DNA of 64,000 bases, from assembly GCF_003667825.1 (NCBI RefSeq), contig NZ_CP033043.1, positions 3,156,001 to 3,220,000 on the forward strand. Reading direction: 5' to 3'. The notes below the pieces were generated by a model. It was not told the origin of the DNA and searched no databases. It saw only the letters and a program-made list of their open reading frames with translations. Made by a program: the position numbers and the translations under genes. Positions 39,182 to 48,851 of the stretch are shown one piece after another; positions within the stretch are counted from its first letter, which is position 1; each line of letters starts with the position of its first letter. Origin of the DNA: Metabacillus litoralis (GTDB taxonomy: Bacteria > Bacillota > Bacilli > Bacillales > Bacillaceae).

Positions 39182-39973
39182 TTACCTTCTAGGTTTCGTT
39201 GGATCACAATTTGGCTTTTCTGTATTTGAAGCTTCTGCAACCTTCATTAAGTAATAGCATTCTTCCCTCATCATATGATCAGCCATTAATGGTGAAAATG
39301 TACTGAGCATTTCATTATTTAATTCCATTTCTTCTATTTCCGCTAAAAATCCTCTAAATAATTCAATTTCCAGCTTTACCTCTTTATTCATTTTGGATAG
39401 TGCTGGAAAAGAGTCAACATTTGCTCGTAAATAGCCTGATAATTCTACTGCTTTTAAATAAAAGTCCTCAAAGTCTTTTGTAAAAACATCACTCTTTTGC
39501 TTTAATTGCTTTTCAGCTCTGTCTAATGTGTCTGAAATAGCTCCTGCATGACCTGCGGCATCTGACAACCACAATAAATGGTGATGAAGCTCATGAAAAA
39601 TTGGCGGCTTTTCCTTCTTTTTCAAATAAGAAAGAACCAATAAATATTCCTCAAGCTCATTGACCATATGATTAATAAATGAAGGTGGAAGATGTATGTT
39701 AATTTTTCCAACGAGATGCCTTTCAATGATGGAGAGCTTAAACTCACGAAGCTCTTTTGCATATTCTTCAGCTTCTAATGTTAAGGCTACAAAGTTAGTT
39801 TGTTCTCTTGATTTATTTAATAATGTGTCAAATATATCTTGATATTGCTTTGCCTTCTTAATATCCTCCTGCTCATTTACTGACAAAGCATTTAGAATAA
39901 ACCGGGCATGATCTCCAAGAACTTGTAGCCAAAACTGATGTTCAAATGCTGCCGCTTGCTCATATGTTTTCAT
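39182..39973 (-). CDS. DUF2935 domain protein
   Basis: A 263-residue protein made of two DUF2935 repeats, each beginning with a helix carrying FEHxFWLQxLGDHAR (residues 10-24) and LxxH-type sites (HHHLLWLSDAAGHAG) that suggest a ferritin-like four-helix, metal-binding fold. AGGGGAGG precedes the ATG. The family is common in sporeformers; function unknown. It is divergent from the manganese catalase gene. Confidence 0.85.
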   Translation of the reverse strand: MKTYEQAAAFEHQFWLQVLGDHARFILNALSVNEQEDIKKAKQYQDIFDTLLNKSREQTNFVALTLEAEEYAKELREFKLSIIERHLVGKINIHLPPSFINHMVNELEEYLLVLSYLKKKEKPPIFHELHHHLLWLSDAAGHAGAISDTLDRAEKQLKQKSDVFTKDFEDFYLKAVELSGYLRANVDSFPALSKMNKEVKLEIELFRGFLAEIEEMELNNEMLSTFSPLMADHMMREECYYLMKVAEASNTEKPNCDPTKPRR

Positions 39974-40118
39974 CTTCAGCCTCCCCTTTTGTTATTCCTT
40001 AAACTTTATGACTAAAGGGCTCGTATTAGTAAATAAACATGAAAAAAATCAGGTATATCCTCCTTGATGCAGAATATACATAACCATGTTCATACCAAAT
40101 AATGAGGAGGGTTTCTTC

Positions 40119-40943
40119 ATGTTTTATCACATCAAGGAACTACAATACAATGCGAAACCCGAGCGTCCAGATCCAGTTTATGCAAAAAAGCTTCAGGAAA
40201 TTTTAGGTGGTCAATTTGGAGAGATATCAGTTGCGATGCAATACTTATTTCAAGGTTGGGGAACAAGATGTCCTGGTAAATATAAAGACATGATTTTAGA
40301 TATTGGAACTGAAGAACTTGCACATGTAGAAATGCTTGCTGTTATGATTGGAAGATTACTTGATAATGCTCCACTCAAAGACCAAGAAGAAGCTGCAAAA
40401 GATCCAGTTATTGAAGCTGTTCTTGGGGGAATGAATCCACAGCATGCGATTGTTTCAGGTCTTGCGGCAATGCCTGCCGATAGTGTTGGGAACAGATGGA
40501 CAGCCGACTATATTATTGCCAGTGGTAACTTATTAGCTGATTTTAGAGCTAACTTAAATGCTGAGTCACAAGGTAGACTTCAAGCTGTACGTTTATACGA
40601 AGCAACAGATGACCGTGGTGTTAAGGATATGCTGTCATTTTTAATAGCCCGAGATCGAATGCACCAAAATCAATGGTTGGCTGCGATTGCTGAGTTAGAG
40701 GCTAAGGAAGGAAAAACTGTACCTAGCACATTCCCTATCAATCTTGAAGCACAGCAATTTTCTTATAAATTTATGAATCTATCAAGAGGAGAAGAGAGTG
40801 CTAAGGGACGTTGGGCAAGCGGTCCTAGTATGGATGGTCAAGGTGTATTTGAATACGTTCAACACCCACAGCCACATGCACCAAAACCAATTCCACGTCC
40901 AGCACCACCTGTTTATCATGACACTCCTCCAGGAGCTTGTTAA
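40119..40943 (+). CDS. Manganese catalase
   Basis: A 274-residue non-haem catalase of the CotJC/YdbD class: ferritin-like fold with metal ligands spread over QYLFQGWG, TEELAHVEMLA and RDRMHQNQW, and the PDPVYAKKLQEILGG N-terminal block. The Pro/His-rich tail (HPQPHAPKPIPRPAPP) is an added segment. GAGGAGGG supports the ATG at 40119. It destroys hydrogen peroxide; in Bacillus related proteins are spore- or stress-associated. Confidence 0.94.
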   Translation: MFYHIKELQYNAKPERPDPVYAKKLQEILGGQFGEISVAMQYLFQGWGTRCPGKYKDMILDIGTEELAHVEMLAVMIGRLLDNAPLKDQEEAAKDPVIEAVLGGMNPQHAIVSGLAAMPADSVGNRWTADYIIASGNLLADFRANLNAESQGRLQAVRLYEATDDRGVKDMLSFLIARDRMHQNQWLAAIAELEAKEGKTVPSTFPINLEAQQFSYKFMNLSRGEESAKGRWASGPSMDGQGVFEYVQHPQPHAPKPIPRPAPPVYHDTPPGAC

Positions 40944-40945
40944 AA

Positions 40946-40986
40946 AAATGAGGCAATCGGTACATACCGATTGCCTCATTTTTTTT
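40946..40986. terminator. Bidirectional terminator between manganese catalase and GNAT genes
   Basis: AATGAGGCAATCGGT and ACCGATTGCCTCATT form a perfect 15-bp stem around a 4-base loop with A-run upstream and T-run downstream, between convergent genes. Confidence 0.92.
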
Positions 40987-40995
40987 AGTTATAAA

Positions 40996-41436
40996 TTAAT
41001 GAAAAATATGTCTTTCCCAATACATCATAAGATCGTCTTCTTCCACTTTTGTCATAGATACCTTTTCTAGAACTTTAATAGAAGCAGTGTTTGTCTTTAA
41101 GCATTCTGCAAGCACCTTTTTAACCTTTCCTGACTTAAAGGCCCAATTAAGGAGTGCTTCTACCGCTTCAGTTGCATACCCTTGTCCCTGTTCTTCTCTC
41201 AATATTCCATATCCTACTTCAACAATACCGTTATCAGGTTTTCCTTTAAATCCAATATCGCCGATCAATTGTTCATCATCTTTTCGGAAAACTAGCCATA
41301 CTCCCCAGCCTTTGAGATCAGAGTCTAATTCTACTTCTTCCAAATAGTGCTGAATATGTGGCCCTATCTCCATCTCCACGGGTAATAATTTCTCTTCACA
41401 AGGTTTGATCATTAGTCTGTTCGTTACAATTTCCAT
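40996..41436 (-). CDS. GNAT-family N-acetyltransferase (RimJ/RimL-like)
   Basis: A 146-residue acetyltransferase with the acetyl-CoA loop EEQGQGYATEAVEALL (R/Q-x-x-G-x-A variant) and the C-terminal TASIKVLEKVSM typical of RimJ/RimL-like enzymes (ribosomal protein or small molecule acceptors). It lies 20 bases downstream of the PAS kinase gene. Acceptor unknown. Confidence 0.85.
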   Translation of the reverse strand: MEIVTNRLMIKPCEEKLLPVEMEIGPHIQHYLEEVELDSDLKGWGVWLVFRKDDEQLIGDIGFKGKPDNGIVEVGYGILREEQGQGYATEAVEALLNWAFKSGKVKKVLAECLKTNTASIKVLEKVSMTKVEEDDLMMYWERHIFH

Positions 41437-41456
41437 GTCTTTTCCTCTTCCCTTTA

Positions 41457-42932
41457 CTAACTAGTTAATGACGAAGATAGCGGGAGAGTGATCGAAATGG
41501 TAGTCCCATTTGAATCACTGTTAATTTGTACTTCACCATCATGCTGCTTCACAATTTCATAGCTTACCATTACACCCAATCCAGTACCATTTTCCTTTGT
41601 CGTAAAAAATGGCTCACCTATTTTCTTAAGAATATCCTCTGGAATTCCTGGGCCCTGGTCAATGATTTTAATAATGACCGATTGATCTCCAACTTTTTCA
41701 CTTTTAACAAAGATCATTCCACCATCGGTATAACTCATTGCCTCGATAGCATTTTTAATAAAATTAATAAACACTTGTTTTAATTTGTTTTCATCACATA
41801 AAACCTCTAATGAATCTTTTGAGAAAGACGTTTGAATATGTACATCATGGAGAATGGCCTGCGATTTTGTTAACGCAACTACATGCTGCAATATACTTTT
41901 TATATCTTTTTTGCTGTATTTATCAAGTTGTGGTTTTGCTAAAGCTAATAATTCGCTTAGAATGATCTCAATTCGATTAATTTCAGCTGAAATTACTGAG
42001 AAAAACTCTTGCTTATAGCTCTTCCCACTCTCCATTAACTGTAAAAAACCTTTTATAGCAGTTATTGGATTACGTATTTCATGCGCGATTCCTGCTGCTA
42101 ATTGACCTGCAACAGAAAGCTTTTCAGAGTTAATCATCACTTCGTGTGCTAATTTCCTCTCAGTTATGTCTCTAATAATTAAATTAACGGCTCTATTTCC
42201 TTGAAAGATAGTTGGAATGGCTTTAATCTCAACATCAATTTCTTTGCCTGTTAATTGTAGAAATTTCTCCTCATAAAGATCTGATGCAACACCATCTTCT
42301 TCTGCTTCTTTCAAACATTTAATGAGATGGCTTTCATCTATATTTGGAATAAAGTCCTGAACATTCTTATTAATAACATCTTCTTTCTTTTCTCCTCCTA
42401 ATAAGAATGATGCTTCATTATTCGCATAAACAAATCGACCATCTTGGGTAATAATAACTCCATCAGGGGAATGTTCAATGAGACTTCGGTGTAGACGTTC
42501 ACTTTCCTGCAGTTTTAATTTTTGATCATTAAATTTTGTAATATCCTTTGCAATACCATAAACGCCAATTACTTCGTTATCAACAATAATCGGTGAATTT
42601 GTTACTTCTAATTCCTTCTGCGTTTGATCCTTTGTATAAATCGTGCATTCATAATGCTGAAGATCACCGTTCAGTGTATTGTGAAAAACTTCGTCAACAT
42701 ATTCAAAACTATTCTTTACAAGAAGGTCATTGTAGCTTAAGCAATATAACTCTTCTTTCGAGTATCCCGTTAGTTCTTCACACACGTTATTCACTCTAAT
42801 ATAATTTCCTTCTAAGTCCATTGCATAGTAAGCTTCCTGCTTTAATTTTGCAAACTGTTGATCAAAAAAGCTACATTTCTTTATGAACTCTTCCAGCTTC
42901 TCTCTCTTTCCTTTATTCATTGTGCTGCTCAT
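41457..42932 (-). CDS. PAS-domain sensor histidine kinase (sporulation-kinase-like)
   Basis: A 491-residue soluble kinase without membrane spans: two PAS domains (about residues 30-135 and 150-265), H-box GIAHEIRNPITAIKGFLQL with the phospho-His, N-box INFIKNAIEAM, G1 DQGPGIPEDIL and G2 ENGTGLGVMV. This layout (PAS-PAS-HisKA-HATPase, HEIRNP box) is that of Bacillus KinA/KinE-type phosphorelay kinases. No partner regulator is adjacent, as usual for those kinases. Confidence 0.88.
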   Translation of the reverse strand: MSSTMNKGKREKLEEFIKKCSFFDQQFAKLKQEAYYAMDLEGNYIRVNNVCEELTGYSKEELYCLSYNDLLVKNSFEYVDEVFHNTLNGDLQHYECTIYTKDQTQKELEVTNSPIIVDNEVIGVYGIAKDITKFNDQKLKLQESERLHRSLIEHSPDGVIITQDGRFVYANNEASFLLGGEKKEDVINKNVQDFIPNIDESHLIKCLKEAEEDGVASDLYEEKFLQLTGKEIDVEIKAIPTIFQGNRAVNLIIRDITERKLAHEVMINSEKLSVAGQLAAGIAHEIRNPITAIKGFLQLMESGKSYKQEFFSVISAEINRIEIILSELLALAKPQLDKYSKKDIKSILQHVVALTKSQAILHDVHIQTSFSKDSLEVLCDENKLKQVFINFIKNAIEAMSYTDGGMIFVKSEKVGDQSVIIKIIDQGPGIPEDILKKIGEPFFTTKENGTGLGVMVSYEIVKQHDGEVQINSDSNGTTISITLPLSSSLTS

Positions 42933-43143
42933 GATGTTCCCCTTCCGTCTCTATCTTCTAATTTATGTATGGATAAATGCGGGTGCTTATTTTATTATGT
43001 AATATTCATTACTACTGTCTATTTTAATTTTACACTATAAATTTTTCAAACTGTTCAATTTTTTAGAAAAGGTGGAAACAAATCAATAAAAAAAGGCTGA
43101 AGTTCCAATACATTTGGATGGTCTTCAACCTGACTTGAGATGC

Positions 43144-43299
43144 TTATGAAGGATCTACCTCATCATAAGATAAAGTAACAACCTTTGTAGAATCTCCTTG
43201 GTTAACTTCTTCCTCTGTTGCATTTTGGTTTAACTCTGGATCATCATCCATGCCTGGGGCAATCTGTTCATTATCGATTGGTTCATTTCTCTTCTTCAT
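43144..43299 (-). CDS. Small acidic hypothetical protein (51 aa)
   Basis: A 51-residue acidic peptide beginning MKKRNEPIDNEQIAPGMDDD and ending EVDPS, with no Cys and no hydrophobic segment. GGAAGGAG precedes the ATG at normal distance, so expression is likely. No family was recognised. It lies alone between the kinase gene and the htrA-type gene. Confidence 0.65.
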   Translation of the reverse strand: MKKRNEPIDNEQIAPGMDDDPELNQNATEEEVNQGDSTKVVTLSYDEVDPS

Positions 43300-43373
43300 C
43301 TTAATCACTCCTTCCAATGATTAACATTCCCCTTTTGGAAATGAGTTTATTCAGGCAAAGATATAAATAAAAA

Positions 43374-43428
43374 GCCGACACTCCGCAATTGATCCGAGGG
43401 GGTTAGATCACTGCGAAAGTGTCAGCTG
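43374..43428 (-). terminator. Long hairpin terminator after the HtrA-type gene
   Basis: GCTGACACTTTCGCA...GATC and GATC...TGCGGAGTGTCGGC form a long interrupted stem followed by TTTTTATTT on the minus strand, between the HtrA-type gene and the small acidic ORF. Confidence 0.75.
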
Positions 43429-43477
43429 GTAAAGCATCTATATAAAAAGTAACAGCAATTCCTATTACTATATTTCT

Positions 43478-44710
43478 TTATGCATTTGTAGCATCTTTGT
43501 TTGTGAGCTTAATAGTGACGGTCATTTTTTCTCCAGCTCGGTAAAGAGTCACTTTTACTTCTTCACCAATTTCCGTTTCTGAATAAAGAAACTTTCTTAA
43601 ATCACTTGAACTTGTGATCTCTTGATCGTTCATTGAGACAATCACATCTTGTTGCTTGAGACCTGCTTCATCTGCCGGTGATGCTGGTGAAACATTCCCA
43701 ACAATAACACCTTCTGTCACTTCTTCAGGCAGACCCATGTTTTGTTGTAGATAATATTGTGGAACCTCACTCATCTCAACTAATCCTACTCCAAGGAAAG
43801 GACGTTGGATCTTGCCATTAGACAATAGCTCTTCAGCAATAGGAACAACATCGTTACTCGGAATAGCGAAGCCTAGACCTTCTACACCGCTATCACTAAT
43901 TTTCAAACTGTTAATTCCAATAACCTGTCCACTCATGTTTATTAATGGACCTCCACTGTTACCTGGATTTATTGCTGCATCTGTTTGAAGAACATCTAGT
44001 GCCCAATTACCTTCAGATGTTGTTACATCAATTGTCCGATCAATACCGCTTATGATTCCCTGTGTTACGGTTCTTGAGAATTCTTCTCCTAATGGATTTC
44101 CAATTGCGATCACATCTTCACCTGTACGAAGTTGTGTTGAATCGCCTAACTCTGCCACAACCTCGACATGCTCTGCATCAATTTTGAGTACAGCTATGTC
44201 AGTTAATGCATCCGTTCCGACTAGCTCTGCTGGAACTTTCTCTCCATTATAAAGAGTTACTTCAATTGATTGTGCTCCTTCAATAACGTGGTTATTTGTT
44301 AAAATATATCCTGCATCACCTTCTTTTTTAAAGATGAATCCTGATCCTGTTCCAGCTTCAACACTTTCTGATGAGCTCTTAAAGAAATCCCTGCTTGTTT
44401 GTGTTTGCATATTTGTAATCCCTACAATTGCTGGCGTTAGGCTATCAACGATATCAGCAATAGAGCTTGAGCCTGTAGATAACTCTTGTGTTGAGACATT
44501 AGGAGCAGAATTATTATTTTGAGTAACAGCTTCAACTGCAGCAGTATTTTGTTCTACTGCCGGTTGTTGTTGCTCCTGTGTATAAGTCGTCACACCTAAC
44601 ACTAAAGCTCCACCAACAATACCACTTAGCAGTGAAGAGAAAACTGGCTTGATACTTTTTCTTGTTTTTTTCTGTTCGCGTGTAATTTCTGTTTGATCAT
44701 AATATCCCAT
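43478..44710 (-). CDS. htrB: HtrA-type membrane-anchored serine protease
   Basis: A 410-residue S1C protease: short cytoplasmic N-terminus, one membrane anchor (LLSGIVGGALVLGVTTY), trypsin-like domain with His in TNNHVIE, Asp in TDIAVLKID and Ser in GNSGGPL, then one PDZ domain (about residues 305-400). AGGAGG supports the ATG at 44710. It degrades or refolds misfolded secreted proteins. Its location divergent from CssRS-like genes with fumC beyond resembles the htrB-cssRS-citG arrangement of B. subtilis. Confidence 0.92.
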   Translation of the reverse strand: MGYYDQTEITREQKKTRKSIKPVFSSLLSGIVGGALVLGVTTYTQEQQQPAVEQNTAAVEAVTQNNNSAPNVSTQELSTGSSSIADIVDSLTPAIVGITNMQTQTSRDFFKSSSESVEAGTGSGFIFKKEGDAGYILTNNHVIEGAQSIEVTLYNGEKVPAELVGTDALTDIAVLKIDAEHVEVVAELGDSTQLRTGEDVIAIGNPLGEEFSRTVTQGIISGIDRTIDVTTSEGNWALDVLQTDAAINPGNSGGPLINMSGQVIGINSLKISDSGVEGLGFAIPSNDVVPIAEELLSNGKIQRPFLGVGLVEMSEVPQYYLQQNMGLPEEVTEGVIVGNVSPASPADEAGLKQQDVIVSMNDQEITSSSDLRKFLYSETEIGEEVKVTLYRAGEKMTVTIKLTNKDATNA

Positions 44711-44766
44711 ATTCTTTCCTCCTATAATAATCAATCGTTTTCTTTTATATAAATCAGTGAAATGCT

Positions 44767-44850
44767 TTAGATACCTTGAGAACTTACAAACCCACCAATA
44801 ATGAGTAAAACAAACAGAAGGGAAACACCTGTAAAAATTAGAGCTCTCAT
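44767..44850 (-). CDS. 27-residue membrane peptide upstream of the HtrA-type protease
   Basis: ATG 44850 to stop 44767 encodes MRALIFTGVSLLFVLLIIGG plus FVSSQGI, a single hydrophobic helix with one N-terminal charge. AAAGGAG lies 8 bases upstream. It is 56 bases before the protease start on the same strand, so the two are probably on one transcript. No homologue was recognised; it may be a small regulatory or stress membrane peptide. Confidence 0.6.
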   Translation of the reverse strand: MRALIFTGVSLLFVLLIIGGFVSSQGI

Positions 44851-44940
44851 TTCATTATCTCCTTTTATCGCGTACACCTCATGTGTTCGCTTTTTTGCTT
44901 AACCTAACTATATGACAAGAGTTTGGGATAATAATGAGAG

Positions 44941-44993
44941 AATTGTGGGAAATTGTGAAATTTATCAACGTTTCAAATTGAACGTTGTATAAT
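44941..44993 (+). promoter_or_regulatory. Candidate cssR promoter and operator
   Basis: TATAAT at 44988-44993 lies 23 bases before the cssR start. Upstream are two AATTGTG direct repeats with 10-base period (44941, 44951) and the perfect inverted repeat CAACGTT-N8-AACGTTG (44966-44987) immediately before the -10. The -35 hexamer is poor, which suits an activated promoter. Which of these elements CssR binds is not known from the sequence. Confidence 0.5.
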
Positions 44994-45015
44994 AGCGATG
45001 AAAGGAAGTGACACA

Positions 45016-45690
45016 ATGAGTTACAACGTATACCTAGTCGAGGATGAACAGAACTTAAATGAATTGTTAACCATGTATCTCAAAAATGAAAAATGGTCTG
45101 TTACCTCTTGCCTAACTGGGTCCCAAGCAAGAGAGCTAATAGACAAGCCACCTCATTTATGGATCCTGGATATTATGCTTCCTGATATTGACGGTTATCA
45201 ATTAATTCGTGAAATAAAAGCAGCAACACCTAACGTTCCTGTTATTTTTATCTCTGCTAGAGATGCTGATATTGATCGTGTTTTAGGGCTGGAGCTTGGT
45301 AGTGATGATTATATTTCAAAGCCTTTTTTACCGAGAGAACTAGTCATTCGCGCACAAAAGCTATTATCAAGAACATATATTGAGGAATCAAATGAAGCTA
45401 GTAAAGTCATTACTCTTACTCCCTATGAAATAGACGAGCAAATAAGAATCGTTTACTTAAATAAAGAAGAAGTTAACTTAACATCAAAAGAATTTGATTT
45501 ACTTCAATTGTTTTTACACAATCAAGGTCAGGCTTTTTCTAGAGAGCAAATTCTAACGAACATTTGGGGAGAAGATTATTTCGGAACAGATCGAGTTGTT
45601 GACGATTTAGTCCGAAGACTAAGAAAGAAAATGCCGGAACTAAAACTAGAAACAATCTATGGATTTGGCTACAGGATGCTAAAAGGATGA
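45016..45690 (+). CDS. cssR: Response regulator, CssR-like (OmpR family)
   Basis: A 224-residue OmpR-type regulator: receiver domain with phospho-acceptor Asp52 in WILDIMLPD and Lys in YISKPF, then a winged helix (EVNLTSKEFDLLQLFL, TNIWGEDYFGTDRVVDDLVRRLRKK). AAAGGAAGTG supports the ATG at 45016. Its gene overlaps the kinase gene by 4 bases and it is divergent from the HtrA-type protease, the layout of the CssRS secretion-stress system, which induces HtrA proteases. Confidence 0.9.
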   Translation: MSYNVYLVEDEQNLNELLTMYLKNEKWSVTSCLTGSQARELIDKPPHLWILDIMLPDIDGYQLIREIKAATPNVPVIFISARDADIDRVLGLELGSDDYISKPFLPRELVIRAQKLLSRTYIEESNEASKVITLTPYEIDEQIRIVYLNKEEVNLTSKEFDLLQLFLHNQGQAFSREQILTNIWGEDYFGTDRVVDDLVRRLRKKMPELKLETIYGFGYRMLKG

Positions 45691-47012
45691 AAAATAAACC
45701 GTTAGCCTTTCAAATTTGGGTAGTATTCTCAGGCATTCTTTTAGTTATTTCTTTATTATTAGTGATTTTTTTCCCAACCACTTTACGGAGCTTTTTCACA
45801 AAAGAAATCTATAAAACAATTGAAAATGAACAGCTTGTCCTGATGGAATACGGTAATCCTGGAAATAGTTTCCAAAATAACAAACAAAAAGATCGTACCG
45901 TTTCTCATTTGTTTTTACCTGTCCAAAGTCGATACTATTTATATAGTGAGGAGCTTCCAGCTGATTTTATCCGTCAAACACAAGATTTAGCTGCACAGCA
46001 AACAGCATCTAGTGAACGATATGAAAAGAATCTACGGAATCAAACACTTTTTTATGTGATTCATAAGCTAACGATCAACGGTGAGCCGAGTTACTTATTA
46101 TCCTACTCATGGGATTCTTATCGGAACGATCTCGTATTTACCCTATTTCGGCAGCTCATGATTGTAATGGCCGTTGTCTTTTTATTGAGCTGGATACCAT
46201 CGATCTGGCTTGCAAGGTATTTATCAAAACCACTTGTTAAGCTTGAAAAGCATGTAAAAGATATTTCTGAGCAAGCCTGGCACGAACCAGTTGAAGTAGA
46301 CCGAAACGATGAAATTGGAAAGCTTGGACACATGATTGAAAAGATGCGTCAGCACCTTGTAAGGAAAGATGAAGCCCAGCAAACGCTGCTTCAAAATATT
46401 TCACATGATTTAAAAACACCTGTTATGGTTATCCGAGGGTATGCAAGATCTGTTAATGACGGAATTTTCCCAAAAGGTGATCTTTCCAGTACAATGGATG
46501 TTATTGAAGATGAATCAGAAAAGCTTGAGAAAAAAATAAAAGATTTACTTTACTTAACAAAGCTTGATTTTCTATCCACAAGAAAACCGAAAAAAGCTCC
46601 GTTTCGCCTCGATATGCTTATACACGAGGAAGTGGAGCGAATTAAATGGGCAAAACCCGAACTTACTTGGAATTTAAATGTTGAAGACGCAACAATTATG
46701 GGGGATTCAGAGCAGTGGGAAAAGCTGCTGGAAAATCTACTTGAAAATTCCTTACGTTATGCTGAGACAGCCATTTCAATATCAATGTCAAAATCAGAAC
46801 ATTATCTTACTTTAAGCTTATGGAATGATGGACCGCCTATTGACAAAGAGATCATTGGACAGCTTTTTGAACCTTTTCAAAAAGGACAAAAAGGAGAATT
46901 TGGAATCGGATTAAGCATTGTTAAACGTATTGCAGATTTGCATGAATCTAAGGTGTGGGCAGTAAACGAGAGAAATGGAGCTGCTTTCTATATAGAAATT
47001 CCTATAGGCTGA
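45687..47012 (+). CDS. cssS: Sensor histidine kinase, CssS-like
   Basis: A 441-residue kinase with two membrane spans (about residues 8-32 and 150-172) flanking an extracytoplasmic loop, a HAMP segment, H-box NISHDLKTPVMVIRGYARS, N-box EKLLENLLENSLRYAE, and G2 GEFGIGLSIVKRIA. It senses misfolded secreted proteins in the CssRS family. The ATGA overlap with cssR indicates coupled translation. Confidence 0.9.
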   Translation: MKNKPLAFQIWVVFSGILLVISLLLVIFFPTTLRSFFTKEIYKTIENEQLVLMEYGNPGNSFQNNKQKDRTVSHLFLPVQSRYYLYSEELPADFIRQTQDLAAQQTASSERYEKNLRNQTLFYVIHKLTINGEPSYLLSYSWDSYRNDLVFTLFRQLMIVMAVVFLLSWIPSIWLARYLSKPLVKLEKHVKDISEQAWHEPVEVDRNDEIGKLGHMIEKMRQHLVRKDEAQQTLLQNISHDLKTPVMVIRGYARSVNDGIFPKGDLSSTMDVIEDESEKLEKKIKDLLYLTKLDFLSTRKPKKAPFRLDMLIHEEVERIKWAKPELTWNLNVEDATIMGDSEQWEKLLENLLENSLRYAETAISISMSKSEHYLTLSLWNDGPPIDKEIIGQLFEPFQKGQKGEFGIGLSIVKRIADLHESKVWAVNERNGAAFYIEIPIG

Positions 47013-47020
47013 TCGTAATA

Positions 47021-47053
47021 AGGAGATCTAACTCAAATGTTAGATCTCCTTTT
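47021..47053. terminator. Bidirectional terminator between cssS and fumC
   Basis: AGGAGATCTAAC and GTTAGATCTCCT form a perfect 12-bp stem followed by TTTT, between convergent genes. Confidence 0.9.
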
Positions 47054-47057
47054 GGAT

Positions 47058-48443
47058 TTATTTAGGGTATGTCATTTCTTCTGGCTTCACATATTGATCA
47101 AATTGATCTTCAGTTAATAGCTCCAATTGTAAAGCAGCTTCTTTTAATGTTAATCCTTCTTTATGAGCTAGCTTAGCAATTTTTGCTGCATTTTCATAGC
47201 CAATATGAGGGTTTAGCGCGGTAACGAGCATTAATGAATCTTTCACATACTTTTCGATGACTGGGATATTGGCCTCAATCCCAACTGCACAATTATCATG
47301 AAACGAAACAATTCCATCTGAAAGGAGTTGTACTGATTGTAAAAAGTTATAAATGATAACCGGCTTAAAAACATTCAGCTCAAAATTCCCCTGACTCGCT
47401 GCAAACCCAATGGCAGCGTCATTTCCCATTACTTGAACAGCAACCATCGTTAGCGCTTCACTTTGAGTTGGGTTTACTTTTCCCGGCATGATAGAGCTTC
47501 CTGGTTCATTTTCTGGAATTGTAATTTCGCCAATTCCACATCTTGGCCCACTAGCTAACCAACGAACATCATTTGCAATTTTCATTAAGTTAGCAGCCAA
47601 TGCCTTTAACGCTCCATGAGCGTATACCGTTTCATCATGGCTTGTTAAGGCATGAAATTTATTAATTGAAGATTGAAATCTCTCATTTGTAAAATCACTT
47701 ATTTCTTTTGCCACACGATCACCGAACTCAGGGTGGGCATTAATACCAGTACCAACAGCTGTTCCACCTATAGCTAAATTTTTCATATAGGATGTGGCTT
47801 GCTGAATCATTTCCTTCGTTTGCGAAAGCATATGTGTCCAGCCACTGATTTCCTGGCCCAACGTTAATGGTGTCGCATCTTGCAAATGAGTACGTCCAAT
47901 TTTCACAATGTCCACAAATCTCTTCTCTTTTTCAATTAACGTAGCATGCAGCTTATCAATTGCTGGTATAAGCTTACTTTCTACTGCTAAAACTCCGGCT
48001 ATATGCATAGCAGTGGGAAATGTGTCATTTGAACTTTGACTCATATTCACATCATCATTTGGATGAATAGCTTCTTCTATTCCTTTTTCCTTCAAAAGCT
48101 CATTTCCTCTTCTGGCTACAACTTCGTTAACATTCATATTACTTTGTGTGCCACTACCTGTTTGCCATACAACAAGGGGAAAATGATCATTTAATTTTCC
48201 TTCTATGATTTCGTCACAAGCCTTAATAATTGCCTCTGCCTTTTCTTTATGTAATTTTCCAAGTGAATCGTTTACAATTGCAGCACTTCTTTTTAAAATG
48301 GCAAACCCAGTAATAACCTCGTTCGGCATCTTTTCTCCACCAATTTTAAAATTTTGCTTGCTGCGCTGAGTTTGTGCTCCCCAATACTTTTCAGCTGGTA
48401 CTTGAATCTCTCCCATTGTGTCTTTCTCTACACGATAATCCAA
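47058..48443 (-). CDS. fumC: Class II fumarate hydratase
   Basis: A 461-residue fumarase (CitG in B. subtilis) interconverting fumarate and malate in the citric acid cycle, without an Fe-S cluster. Signature [13 protein letters not shown] (active-site loop), [29 protein letters not shown] and the C-terminal [20 protein letters not shown] are visible. The upstream region shared with the symporter gene showed no obvious fumC-specific site. Confidence 0.96.
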   Translation of the reverse strand: MDYRVEKDTMGEIQVPAEKYWGAQTQRSKQNFKIGGEKMPNEVITGFAILKRSAAIVNDSLGKLHKEKAEAIIKACDEIIEGKLNDHFPLVVWQTGSGTQSNMNVNEVVARRGNELLKEKGIEEAIHPNDDVNMSQSSNDTFPTAMHIAGVLAVESKLIPAIDKLHATLIEKEKRFVDIVKIGRTHLQDATPLTLGQEISGWTHMLSQTKEMIQQATSYMKNLAIGGTAVGTGINAHPEFGDRVAKEISDFTNERFQSSINKFHALTSHDETVYAHGALKALAANLMKIANDVRWLASGPRCGIGEITIPENEPGSSIMPGKVNPTQSEALTMVAVQVMGNDAAIGFAASQGNFELNVFKPVIIYNFLQSVQLLSDGIVSFHDNCAVGIEANIPVIEKYVKDSLMLVTALNPHIGYENAAKIAKLAHKEGLTLKEAALQLELLTEDQFDQYVKPEEMTYPK

Positions 48444-48600
48444 CTAACACACCTCCGAAAAATAAATTCACTTCACTTTCTATTTTATGGGTTTTTAGGT
48501 TATTTTAAAAGTAATGACACTTTTTGTTAGTTTCATATAGTAAGCAAAGAATTTAATGTTATTTCATATGAATTAAATTTTAAATAAATTTTTTCTTAAA

Positions 48601-48644
48601 TCTTAGTTTATCCATTAGACAAACTAAGATTTGGTTGTTATAAT
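48601..48644 (+). promoter_or_regulatory. XylR-type operator overlapping the symporter promoter
   Basis: TTAGTTT at 48603-48609 and AAACTAA at 48621-48627 with exactly 11 bases between them match the arms and spacing of the B. subtilis/B. megaterium xylO operator; the palindrome extends one base further each side. TATAAT at 48639-48644 and TAGACA at 48616-48621 (17-base spacer) place the operator over the -35 region. Confidence 0.82.
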
Positions 48645-48684
48645 AAAAAACAGTTAATGATCATTTACTAAGTTCGCCATGTTG

Positions 48685-48698
48685 TGAAAGCGATAACA
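48685..48698. promoter_or_regulatory. CcpA cre site, downstream of the symporter promoter
   Basis: TGAAAGCGATAACA fits the catabolite-responsive consensus TGWAANCGNTNWCA completely. It lies about 35-50 bases downstream of the expected transcription start, where CcpA acts as a roadblock. Confidence 0.8.
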
Positions 48699-48851
48699 GC
48701 ACGACCATACTCAAACAGAAGGGAGTCCAATAATAGAGCAAATATCGTAATTCAATCTACTAATCTAGCCATGTAGTATCTTAAAATTTTGTGTTCTATG
48801 AAAATTTTTTTATATTTCACTACATAATTTCAACCTTCAAGAAAGGAGAAT

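Noticed and set aside
38922..39254. Plus-strand ORF of 110 codons overlapping the SMR gene end
   Set aside because: It runs out of frame through the SMR gene and a terminator hairpin and lacks a ribosome site; a shadow frame.
43374..43428. Riboswitch or small RNA
   Set aside because: The long hairpin is followed by a T-run immediately after the protease gene and has no known aptamer landmarks, so terminator is the simpler reading.
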